DNA from: Pogostemon cablin
Taxonomy: Eukaryota > Streptophyta > Magnoliopsida > Lamiales > Lamiaceae
Assembly: GCA_023678885.1 (NCBI GenBank)
Contig: CM042955.1
Location: forward strand, 16,317,835-16,381,834
DNA length: 64,000 nt
Direction of reading: 5' to 3'
The notes beneath the pieces are model-generated. The model saw nothing but the letters and a program-made list of their open reading frames with translations, searched no databases and was not told the origin of the DNA. This document shows, in pieces, positions 34,531 through 45,222 of the stretch; within the stretch, counting starts at the first letter, position 1; each line of letters opens with the position of its first letter. The translations under genes and the position numbers were made by a program.

Positions 34531-37500
34531 ATGTCTGAGGTACTGTTCCTGTTCTTCCTTCGATTCTTATTGGTGAATCCACTGTGTATTTTCTTCAATT
34601 GTTTAGCTTTATTACTCATTTCCACCGTCGATTGTTTGGTTGAATTAGGAATTCTAGTTTCTGATTGCTTTGTGTTTCTTTTCTCCTGTTTCCAAGTTGA
34701 ATTTTGTTTATTAGTATTATTTCTTTTAGGTTTCATTAGTTCCAAAGTGAAATTTGGATTTTTCACTTGTCAGCTGCTGATGTACTGATGTTTTCTATTT
34801 ACAGGCAACGAAAACTCCTCTGGTTCCTAAAGATGGTAAGAATATCGTTCCTCAATGTTCGTGGTTGTGCAATTCCGAGTAAATTGTTGTGGGGAAACTG
34901 GATATATGCTTTTTATAGATGCTTATCTGTGGGAATCGGGAGCCGAAGTTACTGATTGAGGAAACATATATTCATATTGAAATTCTCGTAGGAATTGATG
35001 AGGGGATACTAACGACTTTTCTGAGATTAGCCTTCTTTATTTCTTTAATCAAGTCTTCTTATGCACATTATATTCAGTCTACTGATGATTTCGAAACCTT
35101 TTACTATTTGAAATTCTCATCTTCTTATGTATAGAAGTGAAGTCTGGTGTGGCTGAAGGAACTACTTCGGCAGAGACACCATCTGGTCAGAGTAAACCAA
35201 CCCCTCCTGCAGCAGAGTCACCATCTGGTCAGAGAGCAGCAACCCCTCCTGTTGGTGGGATGCCAAATCCCTTTGATTTCTCAGCTATGACAGGATTGCT
35301 CAATGTAAGTATATTTTCCTTGTTTTTTTGGGTGGATTAAAGACAATTTATTTTCATGCTTTTCTTTTAGACAGAGAGGGGTTTTCTAGGTGGTGATCTT
35401 AGTTCTCCTTGCACAAATCCTTTCTCATCTACTTAATTCATTTACATTTACGATTTATCCTCCTTATCTTTGGGAAGGGTAATATCAGAAAAAGATCTTT
35501 TAGGAATTTCCGAGAAGGGATCTGTCCTTTTTTTATGCACTAGTTCATAGTGGTGCACTGTGTGCAGCTTTTTGCATCTTAGCTTTCTACATATTGCATG
35601 TTCTTCAAGTTAGCAATTAGCATGAATTGATCTCAACTTGGGCAGAATGGGTGATTACTTAATTAAATCTTAATCAATAGGGTTTGTGAACTAATGGCAC
35701 CCCACTAAAGGGGTTTTCCAAATATTAGCTGACACTGTAATTTGTCTTTTATTTTTGGGATCAGTTTGTCAAAGAACTGTTTGCTCTCATTTGGAACTGG
35801 TAGATAGTAATATAATGATATTCAGTAGATTTTGTACTGCTGATGTGTCTTGATAAAGTGATCTTCATAATTTTATTCAATCATGAGGTGGCCCTGTAAA
35901 TTACATGTTTTGCTTTTATGGCAAAGTCTAGGCATTGAAAATGACTTTTCTACATTTGTTTCGTTTTTGGGCACAGGATCCAAGTATCAGGGAATTAGCT
36001 GATCAGATAGCAAAGGACCCTTCATTCAATCAGATGGCAGAGCAGCTTCAAAAAACCTTTCAAGGTGCGCCAGAGGATGGCATCCCTAATTTCGATCCCC
36101 AGCAATATTATTCTACCATGCAACAAGTCATGCAAAATCCTCAATTCATGAACATGGCTGAGAGGCTTGGTAGTGCATTAATGCAGGTATTTTTATTGGA
36201 CTGATGTTCGTTACATCTTGTAACATACTGTCATAAATGGGGTTTCATTATCAAGTGTATCATTTTCCGCAATTTCCTTCAGGACCCAGCCATGTCTGGC
36301 ATGCTTGAAAATTTAACTAATCCAGCAAATAAAGACCAACTTGAAGAACGAATGGCACAAATCAAAGAAGATCCATCTTTGAAACCCATTTTGGATGAGA
36401 TCGAGAGTGGTGGTCCATCTGCAATGATGAGGTCACTCCTTTTTACCTTTTATTATTCTTATTATTTTAGTTATGGAGTTTGTAATGTTTATGTCAATAT
36501 AGTGAATGCGATGTGTGTGCTGTGGATTCAAATGACAAATAATAATTAGACAAAATTATATTTTCTTCATTGACTTGATTTATTTGTAAAGTAGTTACAA
36601 TATACTTTTCTGAAATTTGAACTACACTCGTGATTTCTATTGGTTCTCTATTAGTTCACTGTGATTTCTATTTTATCGACTGAGTCTGTTGAATTTTTTA
36701 AAATACAAAGTTATGTAGTATAATTTTAATTTTGTTTCCAGTCCTTTATTTTTTCTCACAGATGATCCCTATCTTGGATCTATTTGGTCGCTGTTGCTCA
36801 TCCAATTATTCTGAATTTCTGTTCTTCGAATGTATAATAATCAGGTACTGGAATGATAAAGAGGTTCTCCAAAAGTTGGGTGAAGCGATGGGATTTGCTG
36901 TTACAGGCGAAAGTACCACGTCTACTGGTGATACTGCTGAAGATGAAGCAGATGAAACAAATGATGAGGAATCCATTGTTCATCACACTGCTAGCGTTGG
37001 TGATTTGGAGGTATGTCTCCAACATTACACTCTACTTCCCCAAAATTGAATATAGCCATTTTTCGCCTATAAATGATCTCTAAGCACCATTTCCAACTTC
37101 TGCAAGTTTCTGATTTTTCATCTTAATTTGCTAATACATAGGGCTTGAAGAAAGCTCTATCTGATGGTGCTGACAAGGATGAAGAAGATTCTGAGGGAAG
37201 AACCGCGCTGCATTTTGCATGTGGATATGGCGAGGTACTGGGAGTCTGAAAAATGAGCTTTATATTTGACCTTAAATTGAATTGGACAGAGATTCAGAAA
37301 TTTATGTTATTTTGTATTCTTTTCATATTGAGGCAACTGAGTGATGGCTCAGCCCTGATCCTACTTACTGCTCTTTCAATGTTATGTTTTTTTTTTTATG
37401 ATCTTATTATGCTCTTCTTTTTATTATCTTGTCATTTTCATTTTTTTTTTATTGGGGTGTGTGTGTGTGTGTGGATACTAATTAATCAGCCTCCTCCAGG

Positions 37501-37869
37501 ACAACTCATTCAATCACTTTTTCCCATTCTAGGTTAAGTGTGCACAAGCTCTTCTGGAGGCTGGAGCCAAAGTTGACGCTTTGGATAAGAATAAGAACAC
37601 TCCTCTCCACTATGCTGCTGGTTATGGGAGGAAGGAATGTGTGGAGCTTCTGCTGAAAAATGGGGCTGCAGTGTAAGCCTATTTTATGATTGCCAATTTC
37701 TTTTTCCTGCCTTTTTTTTGTACACTGAGTTCATCTAACCTTACTTTATTTTGCCTTCGTCTCGTGCAGCACTCTTCAGAACTTGGATGGAAAGACACCT
37801 ATCGAGGTTGCTAAACTAAATAATCAAAACGAGGTGCTGAAGCTCCTTGAGAAGGATGCATTTCTTTAA
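34531..37869 (+). CDS. AKR2: Ankyrin repeat-containing protein 2 (AKR2A/B-like), chloroplast outer-membrane protein targeting factor
   Basis: Nine exons: 34531-34539, 34805-34835, 35135-35304, 35977-36186, 36283-36431, 36845-37010, 37142-37234, 37533-37672, 37770-37869. All introns are GT-AG and phases agree, giving 355 aa (the Arabidopsis protein is about 340). The N-terminal 75 residues are Pro/Ser/Thr/Glu-rich (PEST-like). A middle STI1-like helical region follows (DPSIRELADQIAKDPSF, MQNPQFMNMAERL, AMSGMLENLTNPAN). An acidic linker precedes C-terminal ankyrin repeats from about residue 233 (GRTALHFACGYGE, NTPLHYAAGYGRKECVELLL, GKTPIEVAKLNNQNEVLKLL). Known: AKR2 is a cytosolic chaperone that binds newly made outer-envelope proteins and plastid lipids. 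No break is seen; I expect a functional gene. Confidence 0.95.
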
Positions 37870-38483
37870 GTCATGCACTTGTATTTTGGCACATGTTATA
37901 CGATCCATGCACGTGTATCTTGAACGGAGGAGCATCAGCATATCTCAAATTTATTTGTATTTTAGTTTTTAGATGATTCTTGCCATAAATAATCACTCCG
38001 TAGTTTGATCCGGTCGATGGTTCTTCTGGTGTGCAATGTTTATCTACATACTAGTTTACAATCTAGATGTACTGAAGCTTTCATGTGTTAATCACATTTT
38101 AAGTCAACTTTTTTTATGGTGAGGTTCTTTTTGAGCTGATGGATGTGAATTTGCAAAGCAGTCCTTGTTTCTGGCCTTTCTCAACTCTTTTCGTCTTCTT
38201 ATCATCATATTAGTATTATTATTTGATTTGATACTATGTGAGTACAACGTTTTTCTAGTGTTTTTGTATAAATGCATCATTTTTCAGTCGATAGATACTG
38301 ATACATGCCTCAAGCAAATAAATGAGGAACACAAATTTCCCACCACTTTTTGGTATGTATTGGACCTAGCACCTCTTGCCAACCTTTAACCCTTGGCTAT
38401 TGGCTACTGGCTAGTGCTATCAATTTTTTTTTTAAATAAATGTTAATTTATTCAGATACTCCAAAAAGGGGCCAGTGCTATCA
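37870..38483 (+). other. AKR2 3-prime UTR and downstream spacer
   Basis: Directly follows the AKR2 stop. T-rich, with no independent gene. Confidence 0.5.
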
Positions 38484-38615
38484 CTTTTACCCCGGTAACC
38501 CGGGTGCGGAAAGGATCAATCCACTATTGGGCGAAACATGATAGGGCAACTTTTACCCCGGTAACCTGGGTGCGGAAAGGATCAATCCACTATTGGGCGA
38601 AACAGGATAGGGCAT
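38484..38615. repeat. Perfectly phased 66-bp tandem duplication
   Basis: Units 38484-38549 and 38550-38615 differ by only a few bases. Each contains CCCCGGTAACC and GCGGAAAGGATCAATCCACT. Confidence 0.9.
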
Positions 38616-38731
38616 TTTGGGTTTGGGTAACCTGTAGGCAGCAACCACATGAAAGTGTTTAGAGTAAGGGCAAAGTACGAATTTTATAAAATGCCCGATT
38701 AGTCGATTTGATTTGTTTATCTTATTTTATA

Positions 38732-39051
38732 CTCATTTCGTTCATCTTCACAGATAATTTAAGAAAAATTACTTTTAATCTATGATATATATGTATCATT
38801 TTTAAATAATAAATAAATAATAAAGTTTTACATATAATTTAAGAAAAATTGCTTTTTTATCCATATATATATCATTTTTAAGTAATAAATAAATAACAAA
38901 GTATGTTATATGTATTAGAATAGAGTGATAAATCAATTAAGATATATTTCTAGGTGTGAGGATTGATGTAATGTTTCTTTTTTTGTTGGCGAAATTTAAT
39001 GTGGGATGGACGAAAACGATAAGTGTGAAATTTAATTTGGAACAAAGGGAA
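38732..39051. mobile_element. Degenerate Stowaway-like MITE
   Basis: TA-flanked ends CTCATTTCGTTC... and ...GAACAAAGGGAA. Internal sequence (AAGTGTGAAATTTAAT, ATAAATAAATAACAAAGTATGTTAT) matches the MITE at 62149-62421. Confidence 0.55.
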
Positions 39052-39070
39052 TATAATTTAATAACATATA

Positions 39071-39293
39071 CTCCTTCCGTCATATTTCAATTTTTACATA
39101 TTTTTATTTTTGACGTCCCATTTCAATCTTTACGTTTACTTTTTTGGTATATATGAGACCCACATTCAATACCAATACACATACCTACTTTTCATTAAAT
39201 ATTATATCTTTTCATCCATTATCTATTAAAATATTATACTCCTTAATCAACGTTCGAAAAACAAACGTAAATATTAAAATGGGACGGAGGAAG
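39071..39293. mobile_element. Stowaway-like MITE, 223 bp
   Basis: TIRs CTCCTTCCGTC and GGGACGGAGGAAG, flanked by TA at 39069-39070 and 39294-39295. Confidence 0.8.
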
Positions 39294-39830
39294 TATATAT
39301 ATATGTATGTGTGCGCGCGCGCACGTGTGAATGTAAGAGTAGGGGTTAATGTGTGTGAAAGGGTAGAATATGATGTGAGACCTGAGATGTAAAGGGATGA
39401 AAATGTTGAAAAAATATGTATTTTTAGTAAATATATAAAAAAAATCAAATAAAAAGTTTAAAAACAAAAATATTTAGGAAAAACAAATTTTATTAGATGT
39501 AATAGAATGTAACTCATTTATCCTAATCCTAATATATTAAAAGTACCTAGCATATGTAAAACATTTTCTTCCCCTTTTATCCTTACCTTATTTCATTAAT
39601 TACCTTATTATCCTTATTAATTATTTTGCATTTTATTAAATCCTTATATTAGTACATTAATTAATTTAATTTAATTCTTACTTATTCTTTGAGCTGTCAT
39701 TCGATCTATTCAATTAATGGAGCCTCTTGAACTTCATCCCATAAACGTTACAACAAGATGTCTTACCTCTAAATCATTTCATATCCACAACTCCAGCCTT
39801 CTCCTATTCTCCACCAATCAACCAGCTTCA

Positions 39831-40063
39831 ATCCTGAATGGCATTGTTACCGAGACCATCCAAGACCCTGGTTGTGATCGTTGTCGCTCGGATTGTCTTC
39901 CGTCACCCCGTTCGATTCCAGCACCAAGAGTTCTTCGCAGTCGCCAAGAACATTTAGACCGGTTAGTTTATCAAATGTGGTGGCTAATTTTAAAATTTAT
40001 TTTTTTTCACATCGACTCAGGGGTCAAGCTACTGCTGCAATTGCTAAAGCAGATAAGGCTTAG
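39831..40063 (+). pseudogene. 60S ribosomal protein L8 (uL2) gene fragment with a large internal deletion
   Basis: LNGIVTETIQDPG matches the L8 segment before the RNA-binding core. After a frame change, IVFRHPFRFQHQEFFAVAKN follows. The sequence then jumps (about 39985-40018 is filler) to LRGQATAAIAKADKA and a stop, the characteristic L8 C terminus. More than half of the protein is missing, with an in-frame stop at the TAG near 39955. L8 belongs to the peptidyl-transferase face of the large subunit; this copy cannot encode it. It could have arisen by Helitron capture or from a processed cDNA. Confidence 0.75.
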
Positions 40064-40285
40064 ACTGTTGTTTGTGGTTGAATTATTTTAAGCTTATTGT
40101 GACTCATTTCAATAAAAACCCAAAGTTCCCCGCTTTTTCTTCCTTCATGGTTGTATTAACAAAAATTTGATCTAAGGGTAGTTCAGTTTTATTCTGTGCT
40201 CTGATTAAATTATGTGGTTTTGATTAATTATGTAGTTGACTTCTTTTGGGGATTGTTCCTCTCTCTAACAGCTCTTTCTATATAA

Positions 40286-41396
40286 ATGGAGGTGAGCATG
40301 TTATGCCATTCCTTTATAGGTTTTCTTTGTTTTTGTGCTTTCAGTTGGATCCTTAAACTTGAAAGCATGTTTCTTTACAGGGTGAAATCAAGGGATCAAC
40401 AAAGGGTGATGGATCTGCCAAGAAGGATGGAATGCAACATGGTCTCAGTTCTCAGGTATGTGCACGTAATAACTAATGTGTCTCTTGGACTAAATTTGTT
40501 AATAGTATTGCTTATGTAATCCACAACTTGTGCCTTTCAATTTGCGAATAATGTTGAAAGTGTTTTAACTAAATTTCTTTGATTATTATATACTCCCTAT
40601 TTGCTTAGTTCAAAAATGAGTTAAGCTTTTTTTTAATCAGAACTTAGGTTTTCTTTTGAATAATTGTCTAGAGTTAAAGAAGTTGAAGAATATGTTGCCT
40701 TTAAATAGGAAAGTGATCCTTTGGGTTTCTTATATAAGCTACTCCTTTCTTTGCTATAATTTTGAGATTCTCCTCTGAAAACCTCTCACTCTCTCAGGTT
40801 TTTTCTGTTTGCGATGAAATCATGAAAATTCATATGATGAAGGACCAGAAACGCAATACGAAGGTCAACTTACATGCTATCTCATTTCTTTCTTTAGGAA
40901 ATCAACTTTTTAGACAACTTATCAGAGTAAAAACTTAATTGTAAATGTCTTAACTGCAAGAGGGAAAATTTTCCTTTGATGTTTCTGTGTATGAATTTGT
41001 TAATGTTACTATGTTATTTTGACCTCTTATTATATGTAAAGGTCCTAATGGTTGGTTAGAGTAAAATCTCTCTTACTATTTTCTTTTATGCAATGGAAAG
41101 GTCTTCACATGTGATTCAAGTCTTAACTGTAAGAGGGGGAAGTTGCTTTTAATGTTTCTGTGTATGAATTTGCTAATGTTGCTATGTTATTTTGAATTCT
41201 TATTATATCTAAAGGTCCTAATGGTTGGTTAGATGTAAAATCTCTCTTACTATGTTCTTTTATGCAATGGAAAGGTCTTCACATGTGATTCAAATTTTGC
41301 TTTTAGTTTCAAAGTTGATTATGTGTGACCACAAAGATATAGCTAATAAGATATTCAATATCATTAATGGTAGTTTACTTAAATTGGTAAAAGAGG
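40286..41396 (+). other. Unidentified in-phase exons (possible gene start or captured fragment)
   Basis: ATGGAG at 40286-40291 with a GT donor, then 40381-40455 (GEIKGSTKGDGSAKKDGMQH...), 40798-40863 (VFSVCDEIMKIHMMKDQKR...) and perhaps about 41310-41396 (DHKDIANKIFNIINGSLLKL). All joins keep phase 0 and have GT-AG borders. I do not recognise the family. It may be a real short gene or another captured piece. A further possible coding scrap lies near 41840-41890. Confidence 0.3.
40947..41297. repeat. Tandem duplication of about 175 bp
   Basis: Shared blocks TTTCTGTGTATGAATTTG, AAAGGTCCTAATGGTTGGTT and ATGCAATGGAAAGGTCTTCA occur once in each half. Confidence 0.9.
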
Positions 41397-42207
41397 TATG
41401 CATCTTTTATAGCTTTTTAATTCTGAAGCTCTTCTCTTTGAAATACAATGTCCATTTTTCCATCTTTAGAGCTGAAATCCCTTGGATAACTCATTGGTTT
41501 TATTGATGCAATCCCTTTGATTTAAATTAATTACAGGCCCTTCCTTTTTAATAGAGGCCTTTATGATGGATTTTGTTACGTGGTGTTATTATCCTTACAG
41601 AGAAAAGATGTTTCAATTTCATTGTTCGTGTTGTGGAATAATTTTTTATTTTGAGGAACTAGGTGCTCTAACCTAACTGAAGTACAAATTGAAAGTATTT
41701 TTTACCCATTCTAATTCTCTTAAAAAAAAGTACTTGGTTACAATTTTCTACATCATAGACATCCATCTCCCTTCTGCATAGCCTGAACTAATTCACATCT
41801 TGGTTCTCATTGATGAATGGTGTGCATGCTCCATAGGCCAGCAGATGTTCTTGGTCAAGTGCATGTTGCTAAAAGAATGCAGCCAACCAAAGGTTTGTGG
41901 GCCTTGGCTCATGGAAGCCCCATCTTCAATTAAAGGAGTAACATCTTTGTATGTGATAGCATGAATGCAGTTGTTGATAGAGTTGCTAGGTTTTTTAGGT
42001 AAACATAGAGTATAAGCCTTTCCTACATGCATTCAACTTGGCAAGTCTCTATTACATGCATTCAACCTGGCAAGTCTCTATCTCAGTTGAATGAGTCATT
42101 GTTCTGTCTTTTCCCCATCTCATGGCTTGCTGAATATTTCTGTGATTGATTTTTATTTTATTATAGATCCACAATGCTTAATCCACAGTGGCTTAGGAGC
42201 ACATATG

Positions 42208-42421
42208 TGTTGGGTTTATCTGGCCCAGCGGAGCTGGGCCCACTCAATCCACTAGCATGATATTGTCCGCTTTGAGCCTGCCCACTGGCCTGCACGGTTT
42301 TACCACTCTGAGCATCACGCTCAAAAGGCCTCATGCTAGGGAGAGTCTCTCTCACACTTATAAACCCTCCGCCATCCCCACTTCTAACCGATGTGGGACT
42401 TTGGTTGACACCCAACCAACA
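42208..42421 (-). repeat. TRIM LTR (outer left, minus strand)
   Basis: 214 bp, inverted relative to 42954-43164. Bordered on the inner side by the polypurine tract complement (TTTCCCCCTCAAAC). Confidence 0.9.
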
Positions 42422-42633
42422 TTTCCCCCTCAAACAAAGTCCTGCAGCTAGACCATCCAGTTTGAGGTCCGAACATCCCACCAACCCCGGGCTGGGCCGG
42501 TTAAGTCTGGGGCCTGGCTCTGATACCACTTGTTGGGTTTATCTGGCCCAGCGGAGCCGGGCCTACTCAATCACTTCATTATGAGACAAAAAATCCAAGA
42601 GTTACAGAGGTTGATTCTGGAAGGTGGAGATCG

Positions 42634-42844
42634 TGTTGGTTGGGTGTCAACCAAAGTCCCACATCGGTTAGAAGTGGGGATGGCGAGGGGTTTATAAATT
42701 AGGGATGAACTCTCCCTAGCATGAGGCCTTTTGGGCGTGATGCTCAAAGTGGTAAAACCGTGCGGGCCAGTGGGCGGCCCAAAGCGGACAATATCATACT
42801 AGTGGATTGAGTGGGCCCGGCTCCCTGGGCGGATAAACCCAACA
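42634..42844 (+). repeat. TRIM LTR (inner, plus strand)
   Basis: Starts TGTTGGTTGGGTGTC and ends AACCCAACA. Followed by AG and TGGTATCAGAGCC. Confidence 0.9.
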
Positions 42845-42953
42845 AGTGGTATCAGAGCCAGGCCCCAGACTTAACCGGCCCAGCCCGGGGTTGGTGGGAT
42901 GTTCGGACCTCAAACTGGATGGTCTAGCTACGGGACTTTGTTTGAGGGGAAAA

Positions 42954-43164
42954 TGTTGGTTGGGTGTCAACCAAAGTCCCACATCAGTTAGAAGTGGGGA
43001 TGGCGAGGGGTTTATAATTGAGGGATGAACTCTCCCTAGCATGAGGCCTTTTGGGTGTGATGCCAGAGTGGTAAAACCGTGCGGGCTATGGGCGGCCCAA
43101 AGCGGATAATATCATGCTAGTGGATTGAGTGGGCCCAGCTCCGCTGGGCCAGATAAACCCAACA
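42954..43164 (+). repeat. TRIM LTR (outer right, plus strand)
   Basis: Its last about 55 bp are the exact inverted complement of the first about 55 bp of the left outer LTR at 42208. Confidence 0.9.
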
Positions 43165-43666
43165 ATATGATAGCTGGTTACTTAAATGCAGATCTGTTTC
43201 ATTCATATCTTCTCACCTTCTATTATTTAGAAGTAAAAGTATATGTTACTGAGTACACATTAGCTCATAAAGATAGACACAATGTTTATCACATCTTACC
43301 ACTATCTCTAATGAGTCTACAAAATGAATCATGTGCGAAAATTGTTGCTTATTGTTATGTTCTCAAATAGATGTTGGCTTCTTAAATATTCAGTGATCAC
43401 TCATTTCTGATATTTTTGATGTGTTTTACATACCTAAGTATGGTTGTCAAATTTATGATTTGTTCTTTAGAATGGATGGTATCTGGGTTGTAAAAATTTC
43501 AGCAATTCTACTACTTGGTTTCAACTGAATTTGTGGCTTAATGTGGATCTAATTCTATATCTTATTTGTCAGGTTGATCTTAATGTTACAAATATTTCTT
43601 TTGGAATCAAAAGGATAACACAAGAAATTATAAAAGATATGCTGTGAATTCATAGTTTGTGATGAG

Positions 43667-44155
43667 ATGTCAATTGTTGACAACAGTACTACTGTCACCG
43701 CCATAGTTCCTTCAGCACGTTGGTTGGGCCTTCACAAAAGGTCGTTTCCAGATGGCGACGATGTTGTAATGCTCCATTGCGCTTTCCAGGCTGTGAAGAA
43801 GTCCATTGAGGCATATGTTACTCTAGCATGGGGCTTTTTAATTGTGGTTCACTTGCCCTTCCCTATGAGTTCAATGAAGAAATCATATATAGCGGAGTTT
43901 CGCTTAAGCTTAGCTAGAGGTAGGGCCAATGGTAAGAAAGTATGTTCGGCGATAATTGATAATATTAAATCAATGCTTTGTGTGGTGATTCCTGCTCAGG
44001 AACTGGTTAAGATTTGTAGAGAGGAAGGTGTGGAGCGTGGATTTGTAGATGATGCACATGCTATTTGTAATGTTCATAATAATGTGAAGAAAATTAGTGC
44101 TGATTTTTACGTTAGAATTAAACTTGCATAAATGGTTTTTTTGTCCTTGCTCTGT
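43667..44155 (+). pseudogene. L-cysteine desulfhydrase (class V aminotransferase fold) gene fragment
   Basis: A 154-codon frame (43667-44131) reads SIVDNSTTVTAIV, DDVVMLHCAFQAVKKSIEAY, LPFPMSSMKKSYIAEFR, RANGKKVCSAIID, ELVKICREEGVERGFVDDAH and IGADFY-like ISADFYV. This is the conserved order of plant L-cysteine desulfhydrase, a PLP enzyme that releases H2S from cysteine. A slip of a few bases near 44113-44119 moves the following NLHKWFFCP, which holds the PLP lysine, out of frame. The first about 150 residues and the C-terminal half of the usual about 450-aa protein are absent. Some residues at normally invariant sites differ (VFVDAAH has become GFVDDAH). It is a relic, and no neighbouring exon completes it. 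Confidence 0.8.
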
Positions 44156-44542
44156 TTCATTACTGTACTGTCGGAAATCACTCTATTGCCTGTTGTTTCA
44201 CATGAATATGAGACTAGATTGGCCATAGAGAGTGCGTGGATTAGAACGCGAGATTACAACCCTCAGCTGGTTACTTCTTAAGTTTGGGCAAGTAACATAC
44301 AACACACTAATAGCCAAAAAAAAAATAATAATAATGGAGTAATAAATTTGAAAGGTCTTAGAATACAAAACTCATTAATTATTTTGTGATTTCTATTTTA
44401 TTTATTAATATAATCTAAATATTTTTATAAATTATTTTGCAGTATATAATTATAATAGATGTTATGTTTTAATTAAAAATTATTACTCATTTAAACATGC
44501 TATAAAATACAACGTGCCAATAACGTGCGTTTAAATAACTAG

Positions 44543-45222
44543 TATCATCAAGTTTGGCTACGATTATACTTAAAAGTTGAAGAAAAAGATTATGATAAAA
44601 TAGACTTTTAAAAAAAAAAAGTTATCAAATTAAATATTAAAATCAATTACTACTCTACATGAATTCGATAAGAATATTTTATTAAGATAAAACATGGAGT
44701 ATTAAACATTTGAAAGTTGTAAATTAATAGATATAATATTTTAAAATAATTAAATTAAATTAAATAAATAATAAAAAAATTAAATTAAAATAGATAACAA
44801 GTACTCCAAGTTTTCGAGCGTGGAGAATTCTTGAAACTAGTCAGTGAAATACTACTATTCCCTATGAGCTTTCTTCATCCAAGGGAAATAAATCAAATAG
44901 TAAGTCTTGGATATTGCAAAATTCCTCCCTGTTACTCCCTAAAGCTTAGGGTTTACTCTTTGCGTCCACCGTCCCCCCTGATTCGGTGTTTTATGAACAA
45001 TTACCGATCTCCAATCCTTTGTTTTTACCCGTAGGTCTTCGATGTTAATTCATCCATTTTTAACTGAATTACCTGATTTGAATGTTTTTGTAACCATTAA
45101 TTGATTTGGAATTGTAGCTCGCGGTTCTTACTGGATTCCGATTTTCCATGTTATTTTTTATGCTGATGATACAGCATCTTGCAGGTTTAATTTGGTTGTT
45201 GTATTTGGACTAGTTAGTTTAA
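44543..45222 (+). promoter_or_regulatory. Intergenic region and leader of the ARGLU1-like gene
   Basis: AT-rich to about 44810, then leader-like mixed sequence. A 5-prime UTR intron may end at the AG near 45185, just before ATG 45223, but this cannot be proved by reading. Confidence 0.4.

Larger units (their letters stand above)
42208..43164. mobile_element. Head-to-head pair of TRIM retrotransposons with one shared TSD
   Basis: The left half (minus strand) is LTR 42208-42421, internal with tRNA-Met PBS complement at 42516-42528, then an LTR stump of about 43 bp (42531-42574). The right half (plus strand) is LTR 42634-42844, PBS 42847-42859, internal to 42953, LTR 42954-43164. LTRs are 211-214 bp and there is no coding capacity, hence TRIM. 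The 5-bp sequence ATATG is at 42203-42207 and again at 43165-43169, flanking the pair as a unit. A 59-bp non-TRIM spacer (42575-42633) separates the halves. Confidence 0.88.
39521..44542 (+). mobile_element. Candidate non-autonomous Helitron carrying gene fragments
   Basis: The left boundary A|TCCTAATCCTAATATATTAAAAG resembles the 5-prime consensus of plant Helitrons. The right boundary is ...AATAACTAGT, with CTAG at 44539-44542. Between them lie a ribosomal L8 fragment, unidentified exons and a cysteine desulfhydrase fragment, all on the plus strand. Weakness: the expected hairpin before CTAG is not clean; ACGTGC occurs twice in direct rather than inverted orientation (44512-44530). There is no Rep gene. 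It could instead be unrelated pseudogenes in a row. Confidence 0.35.

Noticed and set aside
42161..43042. Several 60-122-codon frames
   Set aside because: They are LTR and internal sequence of the TRIM pair, repeated in both orientations.
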